From Symbiodinium natans (lineage: Eukaryota > Sar > Dinophyceae > Suessiales > Symbiodiniaceae), in the NCBI GenBank assembly GCA_905221605.1, contig CAJNDS010002634.1:1027546-1091545 (forward strand): a DNA stretch of 64,000 nucleotides. The letters run 5' to 3'. Made by a program: the position numbers and the translations under genes. Under the pieces are notes generated by a model that saw nothing but the letters and a program-made list of their open reading frames with translations, had not been told where the DNA came from and searched no databases. Each line of letters opens with the position of its first letter. Position 1 is the first letter of the stretch. Positions 21,640-30,999 of this stretch are shown here, piece after piece.

Positions 21640-21801
21640 CACACCACACACACACACCCACACCCACACACACACACACACACACAACCACACACACACA
21701 CACACATAGCCACACACACACACACATAACCACACACACACACACATAACCACACACACACACAACCACACACACACACATAACCACACACACACACAGA
21801 A

Positions 21802-21850
<49 letters not shown>

Positions 21851-24800
21851 ACCACACACACACCCACACAAAAAAAACGAAAGGATCCCCTCATTGCCCT
21901 TATAGGGAAGAAGCAAACTGTGTTTAGCAGACGTTGGAACTGTCAAGGGTTTGGGCATCTTCCTGGGCTCAACCATGCCAGAATGCCACAAGGAACACTT
22001 CCAGACATAGCTGACTGATCCTGGTTACAACCGGGGTACTTAGAACCCTACTGATAACTACCCATGAACCTTCAAGTAAACGTTCCCCCCCCCCCCCCCC
22101 CGCCGGAGCCCTACAACCAGAATGGGCTATTAGGCCTTCAAATCCCCTGAATGAACCCTATACAGGCCCTTTTAAGGGATGTTTAGGGTTTAGGGTTTAG
22201 GGTTTAGGGTTTAGGGTAAGGGATTGTAGGGTATAATAGCCCATCCTGGAAAGCCCCCTAGGCGTGGGAACCCTGCGGCTGCTGGAGGCAATTCGCACCG
22301 AAGCCTGGCTGCAGAGCTTTAGGGTTTAGGGTTTTCGGGTCTGGGGTTTAGGGTTTAGGGTTTAGGGTTTAGGGTTTGGGGTTTAGGGTTTAGGGTTTAG
22401 GGTCTGCAGACTTGCCGACCCTGATTGTGAACGTTTCCCGAAAAAACCAAGGGGATCAGGGGCCCCTTTTGGGTGCGCGGCTTAGGGGGAGCCTTTTGAG
22501 GGTTTAGGGTTTAGGGTTTAGGGTTTAGGGTTTAGGGTTTAGGGTTGTAGAAATGGAGGGGGGGGTATCGGGAATCCTCGTTTTCAAGAAATGCCCATGT
22601 CGGCGCGCATCTTGGAACTACGAACCTCCTCGCCAGCTATCCATTTTATAGTTGCTGAAGGAGTTCCTGAGGGTTCAGGGTTTAGGGTTTAGGGTTTAGG
22701 GTTTAGGGTTTAGGGTTTAGGGATAGACGATACGTGTCAAAGGCTGAGGATGACGAAGTTGTAGGGACGAAGACCCTGTCGAAGTTGTAGTGTTTTGGGA
22801 GTATTCAGAGCCTTTAACGACCTACATACCATAAAGCCCTCCTGTCGAAGTTGTAGTAGTGTTGCGGTAGTATTAAAAGCCTTTAAAGCCCCAAATACCC
22901 TACAGCCCTCAAACCCCAAAACCTGAAAAGCAAAACACTTGGGTCTTACGATATGAGGAGCACCTTATCGGGATCCCTATATGTCCCTATAAACAGGGAT
23001 CCTACTATTTGGGATCTATATCAGGGGCCCCTAATTTTCGTAAACCCCCACTGGTCCCAGGTGGGCCTGGAGAAAACTACCAGGTTCTACCAAGCATCGA
23101 CGTCGGAGCTCTACGGTATGGTGCAGGACCTGTGGTGCTGGAAAAGCAAGGCAAAGTAGGCCTCGGATAATTTCAAACCCTCAACCCTAAACCCTTGAGG
23201 GTTTAGGGTTTAGGGTGTAGGGCTAGGGTTTAGGGTTTAGGGTTTAGGGCTGTTGCAAATCCGACCTCTTTGCGCCAGGAGGTGCCACAGAAAGAGACGA
23301 CGCCCTTCTATCCCCGATCGCCCTACGCCGTGGCCAAGCTCTACGCCTACTGGATTGTGGGGCCCTGAGCTTGAAGGGTTTAGGGTTTAGGGTTTAGGGT
23401 TTAGGGTGATCACTTAACTGGATTGCGGGCCCCTAAGCCTTGGTAGCCCAGTGGGGTACACTTTTTGCCTGTTTTTGTGGTTCTGGGTTCCCTAAAGAAA
23501 GTAACCAGCCCCGAAAAAGTGTGTTCTTATTACATATGTGTCGAGGCCTCCCAAAAGCATTCATCGCTGTTTCCAAGATGGGGGGGGGGAGGGGGGGGCT
23601 CTCAATTTTCGATGCGGTGCACCCATCACTTGACTGGTTAAGTACCTTGAGTGAAGAGACATCTTCTGATCCGCAGGTTCCGGGATATCTGGTTTCTTCT
23701 GCAGAGCCTGTAAAGCACAGAAGTGCGCTTGCTAAAGCCATGCAGTGGAGTGGATGTGCTCTGCGCAGGTCGTGAACTACCGCGAGGCGTACGAGATGTT
23801 TCCAGCCGGCAAGCAATGCTTCAGAGCGGAGACTCTGGAGCCATAAGCTTTCTGAGGTTTCTCTGGCATTTCTGGCACTTGCTGTCAAACTTTGAGCACG
23901 CAGCTTTTGTGAGGGGGCTTGGGGGGGCACCAGTGTTCAGAGCTGAGGTCTGAGAGCTGAAGGGCAGCCTTGAGGCTTGAGATTTGTATGGTCGTTGGGT
24001 AGAGTCGAGTTTCACAGCAGCAAGTCTAAAGCAGCAAGCTGCCAAGATCAAATCCAGAACCTGAAGCCTCAAACACCCATTTCCAGCCATGGCACCCTCT
24101 CTTACTTCCCAACTGGCCCAGCTCCCTAAACCCCAAACCCCAAACCCCAAACCCTAAACCCTAAACCCTAAACCCCAAGCCCCCTCAAAAAAGTCCCAGC
24201 GGCCCACCCTGCATGTTGAGGTTCGCGGTGAACGGCATCCTGTTTAACCACGAGTCACCTCGCCGAGGAGGCCCCCGATTTTGGGTTGTGAGTTGGGGTT
24301 TGCGAAAAAAAGGGACCCCCTATTCAATAGGATCACCTTATAATTAGAATAAGGACCCCAACAAGGTACCCCTAATTTAGGAAACCCCTCATTTCGGGTC
24401 TGGGATTGAGGGCCTAAGGTGTTTTAGGTGCAAGGTTGTGCTCTGAAGAACCATGGGGTAGCTCTAGGCAGTGATTGCACCAGCAATGCTATATTTTACC
24501 GAGCTTATCTCCATGAAGCTCTGGAAATTTGCCGGAGGGCGTCGTATGATCTACCAACTGCTGAAGAACCCCCAAAAAAGTAGAAAAGACTCTTCCTTAT
24601 AAGGACACTCTAGGGATAATTCTTTATTTTTTTGGGGTTCACAAGCAAAATAGTAGTGATGGGTCGTCCACGTGTGTAGCAGTGATCTAGGTGCGAAGAG
24701 AGGCGCGAGCCCGAAGTTGGGACTGGGGCCGATAGACCCTGGTCTGACCCTGGTGCTTGAGACTTTTAGGGTTTAGGGTTTAGGGTTTAGGGTTTGGGGT

Positions 24801-27800
24801 TTAGGGTTTGGGGTTTGGGGTTTAGGGTCTTCACTCCAAACCTTGATTTCGAGACACCACAATCCCACTTGAGATGGACGATGCATTGGGCTGTTCGGCT
24901 TGCAACATGTTGACTGGCAGGCGGTTTAGGGTTTAGGGTTTAGGGTTTAGGGTTTAGGGTTTAGGGTTTAGAGTTCTTACCCTTCTTAAACCCCCCCCAA
25001 GATTAAAAGTTTAGGCCATAGCTGCCGAACGTCGGAGGTACTTTTGTGACGAAGAAGGTCACGGCCAACGTTGCCCAGGTCATGGCAGGCACTAGTCCTA
25101 AACCCTAAACCCTAAACACTAAACCCCACCTAGCCGTGTGTGTCTCGCCTGGCCTGTCCGAGTCTGAGCGATCAAACCCTAAACCCTAAACCCTAAACCC
25201 TAAACCCTAAACTCTATACCCTAGGAAGCATCCCCCTCTTGCAGAGGTCCATTTGCAAAGCTCTCCGACTTTAAGCCCTATAAGCCCTCAACCCCCAAAA
25301 CCCTAAACCCCAAACCCTAAACCCTAAACCCCAAACCCTAAACCCTAAACCCTAAACCCCAAACCCTAAACCCCCAAACCCTAAACCCTAAACCCCAAGC
25401 CACTGCCTCAGAATGCGCTGCTGATGTTTGAGGAACCCGGAAAGGACCATGAAAGACATCCCGAAGTCTTCAGGGCTGAGGGTATTAGGGGGGTTACTTG
25501 GAGGGTTTACGGTTTAGGGTTTAGGGTTTAGGGTTTAGGGTTTAGGGTTTAGGGTTTTGGTTTTGGTTTAGGGTTTAGGGTTTAGGGTTTAGGGTTCATG
25601 GTACTTATTAACCATTTATAACTGTACCTATAACCTACTTGTAAGCCCCTTAAGCGCGCTAGTATGGTTATAAGTACAATTACAAGTACAGTGATCAGTA
25701 CAGTTATCATTGGCTAATAAGTACCATGAACCTCCAAGTAAGGGACTTCAGGTTTAGGGTGTTAGAGGGTGCAGAGGTCTAAGGCTAGAAGGGATTAAGG
25801 GACCCAAGGTTGAGGTCTTCAGGGTTCTTGGGGTTTAATGGGTGTTCGAAACATCCCCCAAGCTCTTAAGTCCCAAACATTCCTAGCCATCCCGAAATCC
25901 CGCAGCCCCACAAAACCCGAAACCCTTAAACCCTTAACCCTAAGCCCTAAACCCTAAACCGTAGACCCTAAACCCTAAACCCTAAACCCTAAACCCTAAA
26001 CCCTGAACCCTGAACCCTGAACCCTGAACCCTGAACCCTGAACCCTGAACCCTGAACCCTGAACCCTGAACCCTGAACCCTGAACCCTGAACCCTGAACC
26101 CTGAACCCTGAACCCAAAACAACCGTCCAGGCACCCGAGACCGGATCCTTTTGGGGAACCTGGACTCCAAGCGCGACTGGGGCCACGCCAAGGAGCGCAA
26201 AGCTGTAGGGGTTTATTTAGGGTTTAGGGTTTAGGGTTTAGGGTTTAGGGTTTAGGGCTAGGAATTGGAGGGTTTCTAGGGTTTATAGGGTTTAGGGTTT
26301 GTGGGGCTTATAGGATTTAGGGTTTAGGGTTTATAGGGTGCTGGTTGTGTGGGCCTGAGTTTCCCGACAGCTGAGTGGTTTCGGGTTTATAGGGTTTATA
26401 GGGTGTGTAGGGTTTGTAGGGTTTGTAGGGTTTGTAGGGTTTTTGTAGGGTTTTTGTAGGGTTTTTGTAGGGTTTACAAGCTTTCCAGCGTTTATAGGGT
26501 TAAGGGTTTATAGGGGGTTTACAGGGTTTGTAGGTTTTCGTGCAATGTAGGGAAACAAAAGCAAGTCGTACTTAATGACTCTTGGTAGGGAGTTGTCGCA
26601 CCTATTTACGGGGCAGTATTTGTGTAATCTAAATCCTAAACCCTAAACCCTAAACCCTAAACCCTAAATCCTAAACCCGAAACCCGAAACCCTTAACCCG
26701 AACCATCCTAACCCCTAAATATGAAGTTGGTAATGGGGCACCTTCTCTGGCCAACGGAGTAGAACCATGTGCTCAGGGAAGCCGTGCGGTGTACAGCATA
26801 TCACAGTCACCCTAAATCCCAAACCCTGATTGGTTTAGGGTTTAGGGTTTAGGGTTTAGGGTTTAGGGTTTAGGGTTTAGGGTTTAGGGTTTAGGGTTTA
26901 GGGTTTAGGGTTTAGGGTTTAGGGTTCAGGGTTCAGGGTTTAGGGTTTAGGGTTTAGGGTTCATCCCAGCTTCGAGGGCCGCAGAAGCTCCAGGACTACG
27001 TCCGGATGATGTGGATGATGCTGCAGGTGGAGAAGCCCGACGACTTCGTGGTGGCCACCAACAAGCATCTGTCCTAGCAAGTCAGCACAACCCTCAACCC
27101 TAAACCCTAAGCACGTTCAGGGCAGCGGGATTTTGCAGTTGTAGGTGAAGGTTTCCAGTTGTTTGTGCCGGCTCCTGCCATTTGTGTAAAGTAAGCCTAA
27201 CCTGTGAAGCAAGTCCAAGCGAAGGTTCAAGTCACTCCAATAGAACACAAGAGCTTGTGCAGTGCATAGTTGTGATAGCACTGGCTATCGGCTCGATAGT
27301 GAGGGCTGCCTTGTTGGTTGAGGCAATACAGCGTTCGAGACCTGGTGACGCTGTGCTTCGAAATGGCCACCTGGCGAAGAGCTTGTGACATGTGAGAAGG
27401 AAGGCTTGAGATCAGAACGCGCGCTTGCATCTCATCATACCCCTGAACCCTTAAACCCTAAACCAAACCCTCAACGCCCGAAACCTATTAACCTAAAGCT
27501 CGACGCCTAAGGCCCTAAAACCCTTAAACGATAAACGCAGTTTTTGAACCACTCTCAGGGCTTAGGGTTTTCGGTGAAGGGTCAAGGGTTTAGGAGTTGG
27601 GGGCTTATGCTTTAGGGTGTAGGACAAAAAGGTTTAGGTTCAGGGCTTATCTTTCCGACCAGGACAGCATAGCCCGGATGTAAAATAAGGGAGGAGTTAA
27701 GGCTTAGGGTTTAAGGTTTAAGGTTTAGGGTTTAGGGTTTAGGGCTGGATGGCTTGGAGCTGGACGGCTTCCGTAAGCCCAAAGCAGTAACCAGCCCGAA

Positions 27801-30800
27801 AGCTATCGTCCAGAACACAAGAGGGAAGCAGAATATGCCCTAGGGCTCCAAGCATACAATTAATACCTACGTTGGGGTCTAAAGTCTGTAAAGAATACCT
27901 ACTTTGGGCTTTCTGGAGCCTTAGGGAAGGGTTTTGGGGTTAGGCCTCAAGCCCTTCGGAGCATAACATGTTGTGAATATATCACCTCAGACAACACATA
28001 GTCTAACTTGACATTATATACTGTGAGGGTCAAAAGCCCACAGCAAGCCACATCTCGAGCTATCCGAGCTTCAGATCCGTCATCTTGTTTGAGCTCGAGG
28101 CTCACAAGTGTGCAAGGGTAGGGAGAGAGTTTTAAAATACATTTTTAACCCTAAACCCTAAAAATAAAACCCTAAACCCACTGAGCCCTTGAAGAATAGG
28201 AAGCCCCAAGATGCTGTGGGGGGGGGAACCCAGGTGGGCAGGCCGGTGATCTGGCATCTCGGCTGCAAGCAAGGAACCCACTTGGCGGTTTAGGGTTTGG
28301 GGTTTAGGGTGCTTTTGGTGCGGGATGGTTCAGTGGTTTCACAGTAAATCAACTAAGAGAAGCTTCAAAGCACTAACTGGACTTAGATATGTTTGTTCAT
28401 TCAATTAAGCCATCGAGTCTTTAATCTTAGGGTTTAGGATTTCCGTGCGCCGAGCCTACGAGCTTTGCTTGTCACTGTAATGCTCTGAACCATGGCCTTG
28501 GGTTCGCATCCCGACTAACGCTTGCTTTTGCTACTTAAGGCTCCCTAAGAACCGCTCCCTAAGAACCGCTCCTCTTTCCCACATGCCAGCCCTGAACAGG
28601 ATCCTTTGTGCTTCCGGGTTTAGGGTTTAGGGTTTAGGGTACGCAATCCTCAAAACCCTTCTGAGAGACCCTGAACCCACAGCTTTCAACCCTGAATCCT
28701 GTCAAGCCTGAACCCTAGAACCCTAAGCCCTAAACAGTAAACCCAACAAACCCTATACCCAAGAACCCAATAAACCCAAGAACCCAATAAACCCTAAACC
28801 CCAAGCCTCAGATCTAAGGGCCCAAAACCCACTAACGCCCAGGCGGGGAACCGGCCTGGAGGAGGAGGGTGTGGATGAGAAGAGTGGCCAGGTGCTGGTT
28901 CAGGTGCCGGACAGGGGTCTGAAGGGTTCAAAGGGTCGTGCCAGTAGTTTCGAATGGCGCTGGGCTTCTTATAATGAGGCGCTGCGCGCGCCCAGCTTTC
29001 TAGATAAAACGTTTCATGATTCACGTTTCTTGTCCTTGAGGCCCTCAACCCTAAACCCTAAACCTTTGAGGCTCGCTGATTAATCCTTCTACATCGGGTT
29101 CTTGTGCTTTTACAAGTCTTCATTTCGCGCCCCTGAGTGCACACCTATTCAGTCCGCCCCATGGATCTGTGTTGCTTTTCGCGCTTTAAGCGCTGTCTTA
29201 CGGTTACCCTAAACTCCTAAACCCTAACCCCTAGACCCCAAACTCTAAACCCTAAACCCTAAACCGCGTTTGCCCAGCAGCACGCGGCTCGGCCTTTGAG
29301 CCCAGTGCCAGAGCAGGTCTCTCCAAAGTATTTCCGACCCACCGAAGTGGAAACGTTGCTTGGTGACCCGAAGAAGGCCAGCGAGAAGCTGGGATGGCCC
29401 CTTGGTCGCTTAAGGGTGGAGTGTTTAGGGTTTAGGGTTAGGGTTTAGGGTGTATAGGGTTTAGGGTCAGGATAATTTCGGACGCCCTAGGCTCTAGGAG
29501 TTGATCAAACATCTACTAATCTACGTGCAACCTTGTTGCCCTAATCCCTAAACCCTGAACCCTAAACCCTGGTTTCATGTTGCCCTGGTCTTTTGGAGCC
29601 ACACAAGACTCCTGGCGTCTGTCTATGTACACACACACACCAAGTTATATGAAGTAGGGTATATATTTCTTGTACCCCCCAAAAGGACACCAGGTATATA
29701 CACCCACCAATATGAAAAAGGAACCTTATATACAGTCACCAAAAACAGAAATATAAACCCTGCTTCATATGTGTGCATGCGCATACGCACATACACACGT
29801 CGAGATGTGTGTAGATTTGTAGGTGCATGCAGTGCTTCATGCTCGTACCACCGAATTCGAAACCCTCAGCCTTGAAATCCCCAAAGAACTGCAGTAGACA
29901 GCTCCAACGGGGTCAAAACCCTGAGCTCGCAGAATCCCGAAACCCCCCCAAAAACCGCTAAACCCTCGCAGCGCATCAATCCCCAAACCCTAAACCCTAA
30001 ACCCTAAACTCCCGGATCCCAGGAAGCCGGAGATCTCCTTTAAGGAGCTGGTCCACGAGATGCTTCCCGGTTCTGCAAGCCTAGGGGACAGGGGTGGAGG
30101 AAGGTTTGGGGCGTCAGGGTTTAGGGCAGTAGGGTCTATAATCATGCAATAATTTAGTAACCCAAAATTCTAAACTATAGTAGTACCGTAAGAATAGAAT
30201 GATATCAGAATTTAACCGTATGTGATTTGGTTTATGTGGAGTGTGCCTTTTGGTACCCCCTGCCCCATGTTAGAGAGCGCGTATATGTCGCATAAAGGAA
30301 CCCGCAAAAAGGTACCACACCAATCTTCTTGCTGGGGATTTTGGGTTCGGGGCTCAAGCCTCAGTGACTGGCCGGAGACGCTTGCAGAATCTCCTGCATG
30401 CTGGACAGGATCGGGTGCAAAGGTCAACACACACCCGGACCGGTGGTTTCCAGGTCCCATTCCGGTATGGGGACCCACTCATCCGATGGGGGTCTAAGTT
30501 AGGGTCCCCTAGGGGGCGGGGATATGACTTATGAACCTGCACGTTGAGTGTCACTTTTCGCAGTTGCCAAGTACACTAGGATATCTACTTTGCCACTTCT
30601 GCAAGTTTGGCAGCGCTCTCTTCTCGCTGGTACCTCATCTTTCCACACTTTGGGGACGAGACGTGAAAGGGTTTATGGTTCATATTCCCCTCATAGGGAT
30701 GATCGTAGTATAGGGTATATGACCCCAATATTAGTGGTTCATTTGGTCCCCAAGGCAGTCATTGTGCGTGAGTGGCTGAGGTTGGACTACGACATGACCC

Positions 30801-30934
30801 AGGTTGGCCTCACGCTTCCCGCGTCGGCGAGGGACATCATCAAGAGACAGGACACTGACCAACATGGGCAGGGGGTTAGGGATTTAGGGCTTAGGAATGT
30901 TGGGATTGATGGTTTAGGGGCAGCTTCTGGTTGA
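17816..30934 (+). CDS. gmd: GDP-mannose 4,6-dehydratase, split gene (18 exons recognised)
   Basis: The enzyme converts GDP-mannose to GDP-4-keto-6-deoxymannose, the first step to GDP-fucose; it is an NADP-dependent short-chain dehydrogenase of the cytosol. Exons read in order give [12 protein letters not shown] joined to [14 protein letters not shown] (Rossmann glycine motif), [60 protein letters not shown] (catalytic Tyr-x-x-x-Lys), [31 protein letters not shown] and YFRPTEV. All are hallmarks of the family. Every placed acceptor is AG|G. Donors, fixed by reading phase, are GC at nine exons, GA at three and GT at four. Exons are 27-98 nt; introns run from about 300 to 1780 nt and are filled with heptamer arrays and inverted-repeat elements. 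Not found: the N-terminus before GKTAL, a few residues before VYNLAAQ, and the SVREF-type stretch between 27074 and 28843. Confidence 0.93.
17934..18044. repeat. Short inverted-repeat element, family C
   Basis: Left end CTTGGGGACCAAATGAACCC, right end GGTTCATCTGGTCCCCAAG. The core carries TTCATATACTTCAATAGCGA and CATATGACCCC. It lies in the intron between gmd exons A and B. Other copies: about 1503-1580, 30670-30754, 33700-33775, 37565-37657, and the split copy around the EngB retrocopy. Confidence 0.88.
18166..18249 (+). CDS. gmd: gmd exon B
   Basis: 28 codons from [14 protein letters not shown] to RRSSSFNT. Acceptor GAG|G, donor GC (ACG|GCCCGA). It joins in phase to exon C. Confidence 0.93.
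18581..18607 (+). CDS. gmd: gmd exon C (27-nt micro-exon)
   Basis: Nine codons, ARIDHIFDK. Acceptor AAG|G, donor GT (GTGGCA). The length is an exact multiple of three. Confidence 0.8.
18964..19023 (+). CDS. gmd: gmd exon D
   Basis: Twenty codons, [20 protein letters not shown], containing the LHYGDL block. Acceptor GAG|G, donor GC. A handful of residues expected before exon E are not accounted for. Confidence 0.88.
19024..20090. other. gmd intron with arrays and family B remnant
   Basis: Contains a T/G homopolymer stretch (about 19408-19455), a CCCTAAA array at 19624-19665, and TTATAAGTAGTTATAAG-type sequence ending in a family B right end at 19909. A micro-exon of about 15 nt may be hidden here. 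Confidence 0.6.
20091..20123 (+). CDS. gmd: gmd exon E (33-nt micro-exon)
   Basis: Eleven codons, [11 protein letters not shown], a signature block of the family. Acceptor CAG|G, donor GC (AAG|GCACAA). Confidence 0.92.
20444..20483 (+). CDS. gmd: gmd exon F
   Basis: [13 protein letters not shown] plus one base. It joins exon G to give [11 protein letters not shown]. Acceptor CAG|G, donor GC. Confidence 0.9.
20595..21870. repeat. 1.3-kb alternating CA/CG microsatellite tract
   Basis: An almost unbroken purine-pyrimidine alternation: pure CA at the left, CACGCA/CACCCGCA, then GCGCAC-rich, then (CGCACGCC)-like, then CACA with TAACCACACA interruptions at the right. It sits in the intron between gmd exons F and G. 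It opens long frames on both strands (Cys/Val, Arg/Ala, His/Thr repeats) that are artefacts. Confidence 0.97.
22179..22216 (+). repeat. TTTAGGG array
   Basis: Five heptamers in the gmd intron just before exon G. Further arrays follow at 22316-22403, 22499-22546 and 22670-22722. Confidence 0.95.
22262..22313 (+). CDS. gmd: gmd exon G
   Basis: [16 protein letters not shown] plus two bases, following the GVGTL junction. Acceptor TAG|G; donor apparently GA after CTGCA, which joins to exon H as Q-FYQAST. Confidence 0.88.
22316..22722 (+). repeat. Cluster of TTTAGGG arrays in a gmd intron
   Basis: Three arrays (22316-22403, 22499-22546, 22670-22722) of five to twelve units with a few TTTGGGG variants, separated by about 50-150 bp of unique sequence, all in the same orientation. 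Confidence 0.95.
22950..23048. repeat. Short inverted-repeat element, family D
   Basis: TTACGATATGAGGAGCACCT at the left and AGGGGCCCCTAATTTTCGTA at the right enclose a nested CCCTATAAACAGGGATCC region. It lies in the intron just before gmd exon H. Confidence 0.7.
23084..23126 (+). CDS. gmd: gmd exon H
   Basis: [14 protein letters not shown], the active-site Ser/Thr block of the family. Acceptor CAG|G, donor GA (CAG|GACCTG). Confidence 0.93.
23279..23356 (+). CDS. gmd: gmd exon I (catalytic Tyr-Lys)
   Basis: 26 codons starting [20 protein letters not shown] and ending YAYWI. The YxxxK catalytic pair of short-chain dehydrogenases is visible as Y-A-V-A-K. Acceptor CAG|G, donor GT. Confidence 0.95.
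23439..23545. repeat. Short inverted-repeat element, family E
   Basis: Left end CTTGGTAGCCCAGTGG, with a GTACACTTTTTGCC / AAAAAGTGTGTTC inner repeat. Other copies are at 36917-37035 and 59831-59922, and one makes up most of intron 2 of the oxygenase gene. The right terminus is eroded here. Confidence 0.65.
23769..23797 (+). CDS. gmd: gmd exon J (29-nt micro-exon)
   Basis: VVNYREAYE plus two bases that complete Met at the junction with exon K. Acceptor CAG|G, donor GT. Confidence 0.9.
24221..24270 (+). CDS. gmd: gmd exon K
   Basis: [16 protein letters not shown], one of the most conserved blocks of the family. Acceptor GAG|G, donor GC. Confidence 0.95.
24769..24972 (+). repeat. TTTAGGG arrays (two blocks)
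   Basis: Blocks at 24769-24828 (with TTTGGGG variants) and 24923-24972, both upstream of gmd exon L. Confidence 0.95.
25038..25088 (+). CDS. gmd: gmd exon L
   Basis: [16 protein letters not shown] in phase with exons K and M ([10 protein letters not shown] and MAG-TRDRI). Acceptor GAG|G, donor GC. Confidence 0.9.
25096..25598. repeat. Opposed heptamer arrays in a gmd intron
   Basis: CCCTAAA-type arrays at 25096-25126, 25176-25212 and 25285-25398 are followed by TTTAGGG arrays at 25508-25598. The opposed orientation could let the intron RNA fold back on itself. Confidence 0.93.
25593..25738. repeat. Family B element, left end replaced by heptamers
   Basis: The right end GTACCATGAACCTCCAAG is intact. 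At the left only GGTTCATGGTACTTATTAAC remains, and the outer CTTGGA is missing because a TTTAGGG array runs straight into it. Confidence 0.85.
25998..26115 (-). repeat. Homogeneous CCCTGAA (TTCAGGG) variant array
   Basis: About sixteen units of CCCTGAA following a few CCCTAAA units. A single-base variant of the heptamer has been amplified on its own, just upstream of gmd exon M. Confidence 0.97.
26131..26192 (+). CDS. gmd: gmd exon M
   Basis: [20 protein letters not shown]; the [15 protein letters not shown] block is diagnostic. Acceptor CAG|G about 15 nt after the variant array, donor GA (AAG|GAGCGC). Confidence 0.95.
26215..26545 (+). repeat. TTTAGGG and GGGTTTGTA/TTTATAGGG variant arrays
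   Basis: A clean array to 26257, then longer variant units: TTTATAGGG, GGGTTTGTA (about four) and GGGTTTTTGTA (three). The period grows in steps from 7 to 9 to 11. Confidence 0.9.
26832..26963 (+). repeat. Longest TTTAGGG array in the window
   Basis: About 19 heptamers, two of them TTCAGGG. The array stops about 30 nt before the acceptor of gmd exon N. Confidence 0.97.
26994..27074 (+). CDS. gmd: gmd exon N
   Basis: [20 protein letters not shown] then ATNKHLS. Acceptor CAG|G. The donor is uncertain, since the next expected block (SVREF-type) was not found; the end is given at the last plausible codon. Confidence 0.85.
27075..28842. other. gmd intron region with an unfound exon
   Basis: About 30-40 residues of the enzyme are expected here and I could not find them. 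The stretch holds family G element 27846-27920, scattered heptamers and a G run near 28218. The missing exon may be very short, diverged or lost. Confidence 0.55.
27846..27920. repeat. Short inverted-repeat element, family G
   Basis: GGCTCCA...TGGAGCC ends, with TAATACCTAC and GTCTAAAGTCTG inside. The second copy at 34369-34442 shares AATACCTAC, AAAGTCTGCAAA and CTACTTTGGGCTTT. Confidence 0.8.
28843..28903 (+). CDS. gmd: gmd exon O
   Basis: [20 protein letters not shown]. Acceptor CCCAG|G, donor GT (CAG|GTGCCG). It joins exon P as [12 protein letters not shown]. Confidence 0.85.
29317..29396 (+). CDS. gmd: gmd exon P
   Basis: [20 protein letters not shown] then ASEKLG plus two bases; the YFRPTEV block is diagnostic. 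Acceptor CAG|G, donor GC. Confidence 0.95.
30023..30061 (+). CDS. gmd: gmd exon Q
   Basis: [12 protein letters not shown] plus two bases, in phase with exon P (GW-KPEI). Acceptor CCCAG|G directly after CCCTAAA repeats, donor GC. Confidence 0.92.
30670..30754. repeat. Family C element before the last gmd exon
   Basis: The right end GGTTCATTTGGTCCCCAAG is intact and the left arm lacks its outermost bases. It ends 26 nt before the acceptor of exon R. Confidence 0.8.
30781..30934 (+). CDS. gmd: gmd exon R, C-terminus
   Basis: [20 protein letters not shown] then [10 protein letters not shown]. The first base completes Met (HEM-LDYDM). The frame then runs through heptamer-like sequence to a TGA at 30932-30934, so the last 20 or so residues may be repeat-derived, or another exon follows. 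Acceptor GAG|G. Confidence 0.75.
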
Positions 30935-30999
30935 GGGGTTTCTGGGATCGCTTCATGACTTCTTGGCGTTGAAACAGACTTCACCTGGAGCTTTTGACT

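Noticed and set aside
20575-21894. Frames of up to about 440 codons on both strands of the CA/CG tract (Cys-Val, Arg-Ala, His-Thr repeats)
   Set aside because: They are translations of a dinucleotide-type microsatellite without any motif or start context.
25982-26200. Minus-strand frames of repeated VQGSGFR units
   Set aside because: Translation of the CCCTGAA heptamer array; a 7-bp unit gives a 7-residue repeat in any frame free of stops.
25096-26963. Regularly spaced repeats resembling a CRISPR array
   Set aside because: Units are contiguous heptamers without equal-length unique spacers, in a eukaryotic genome.
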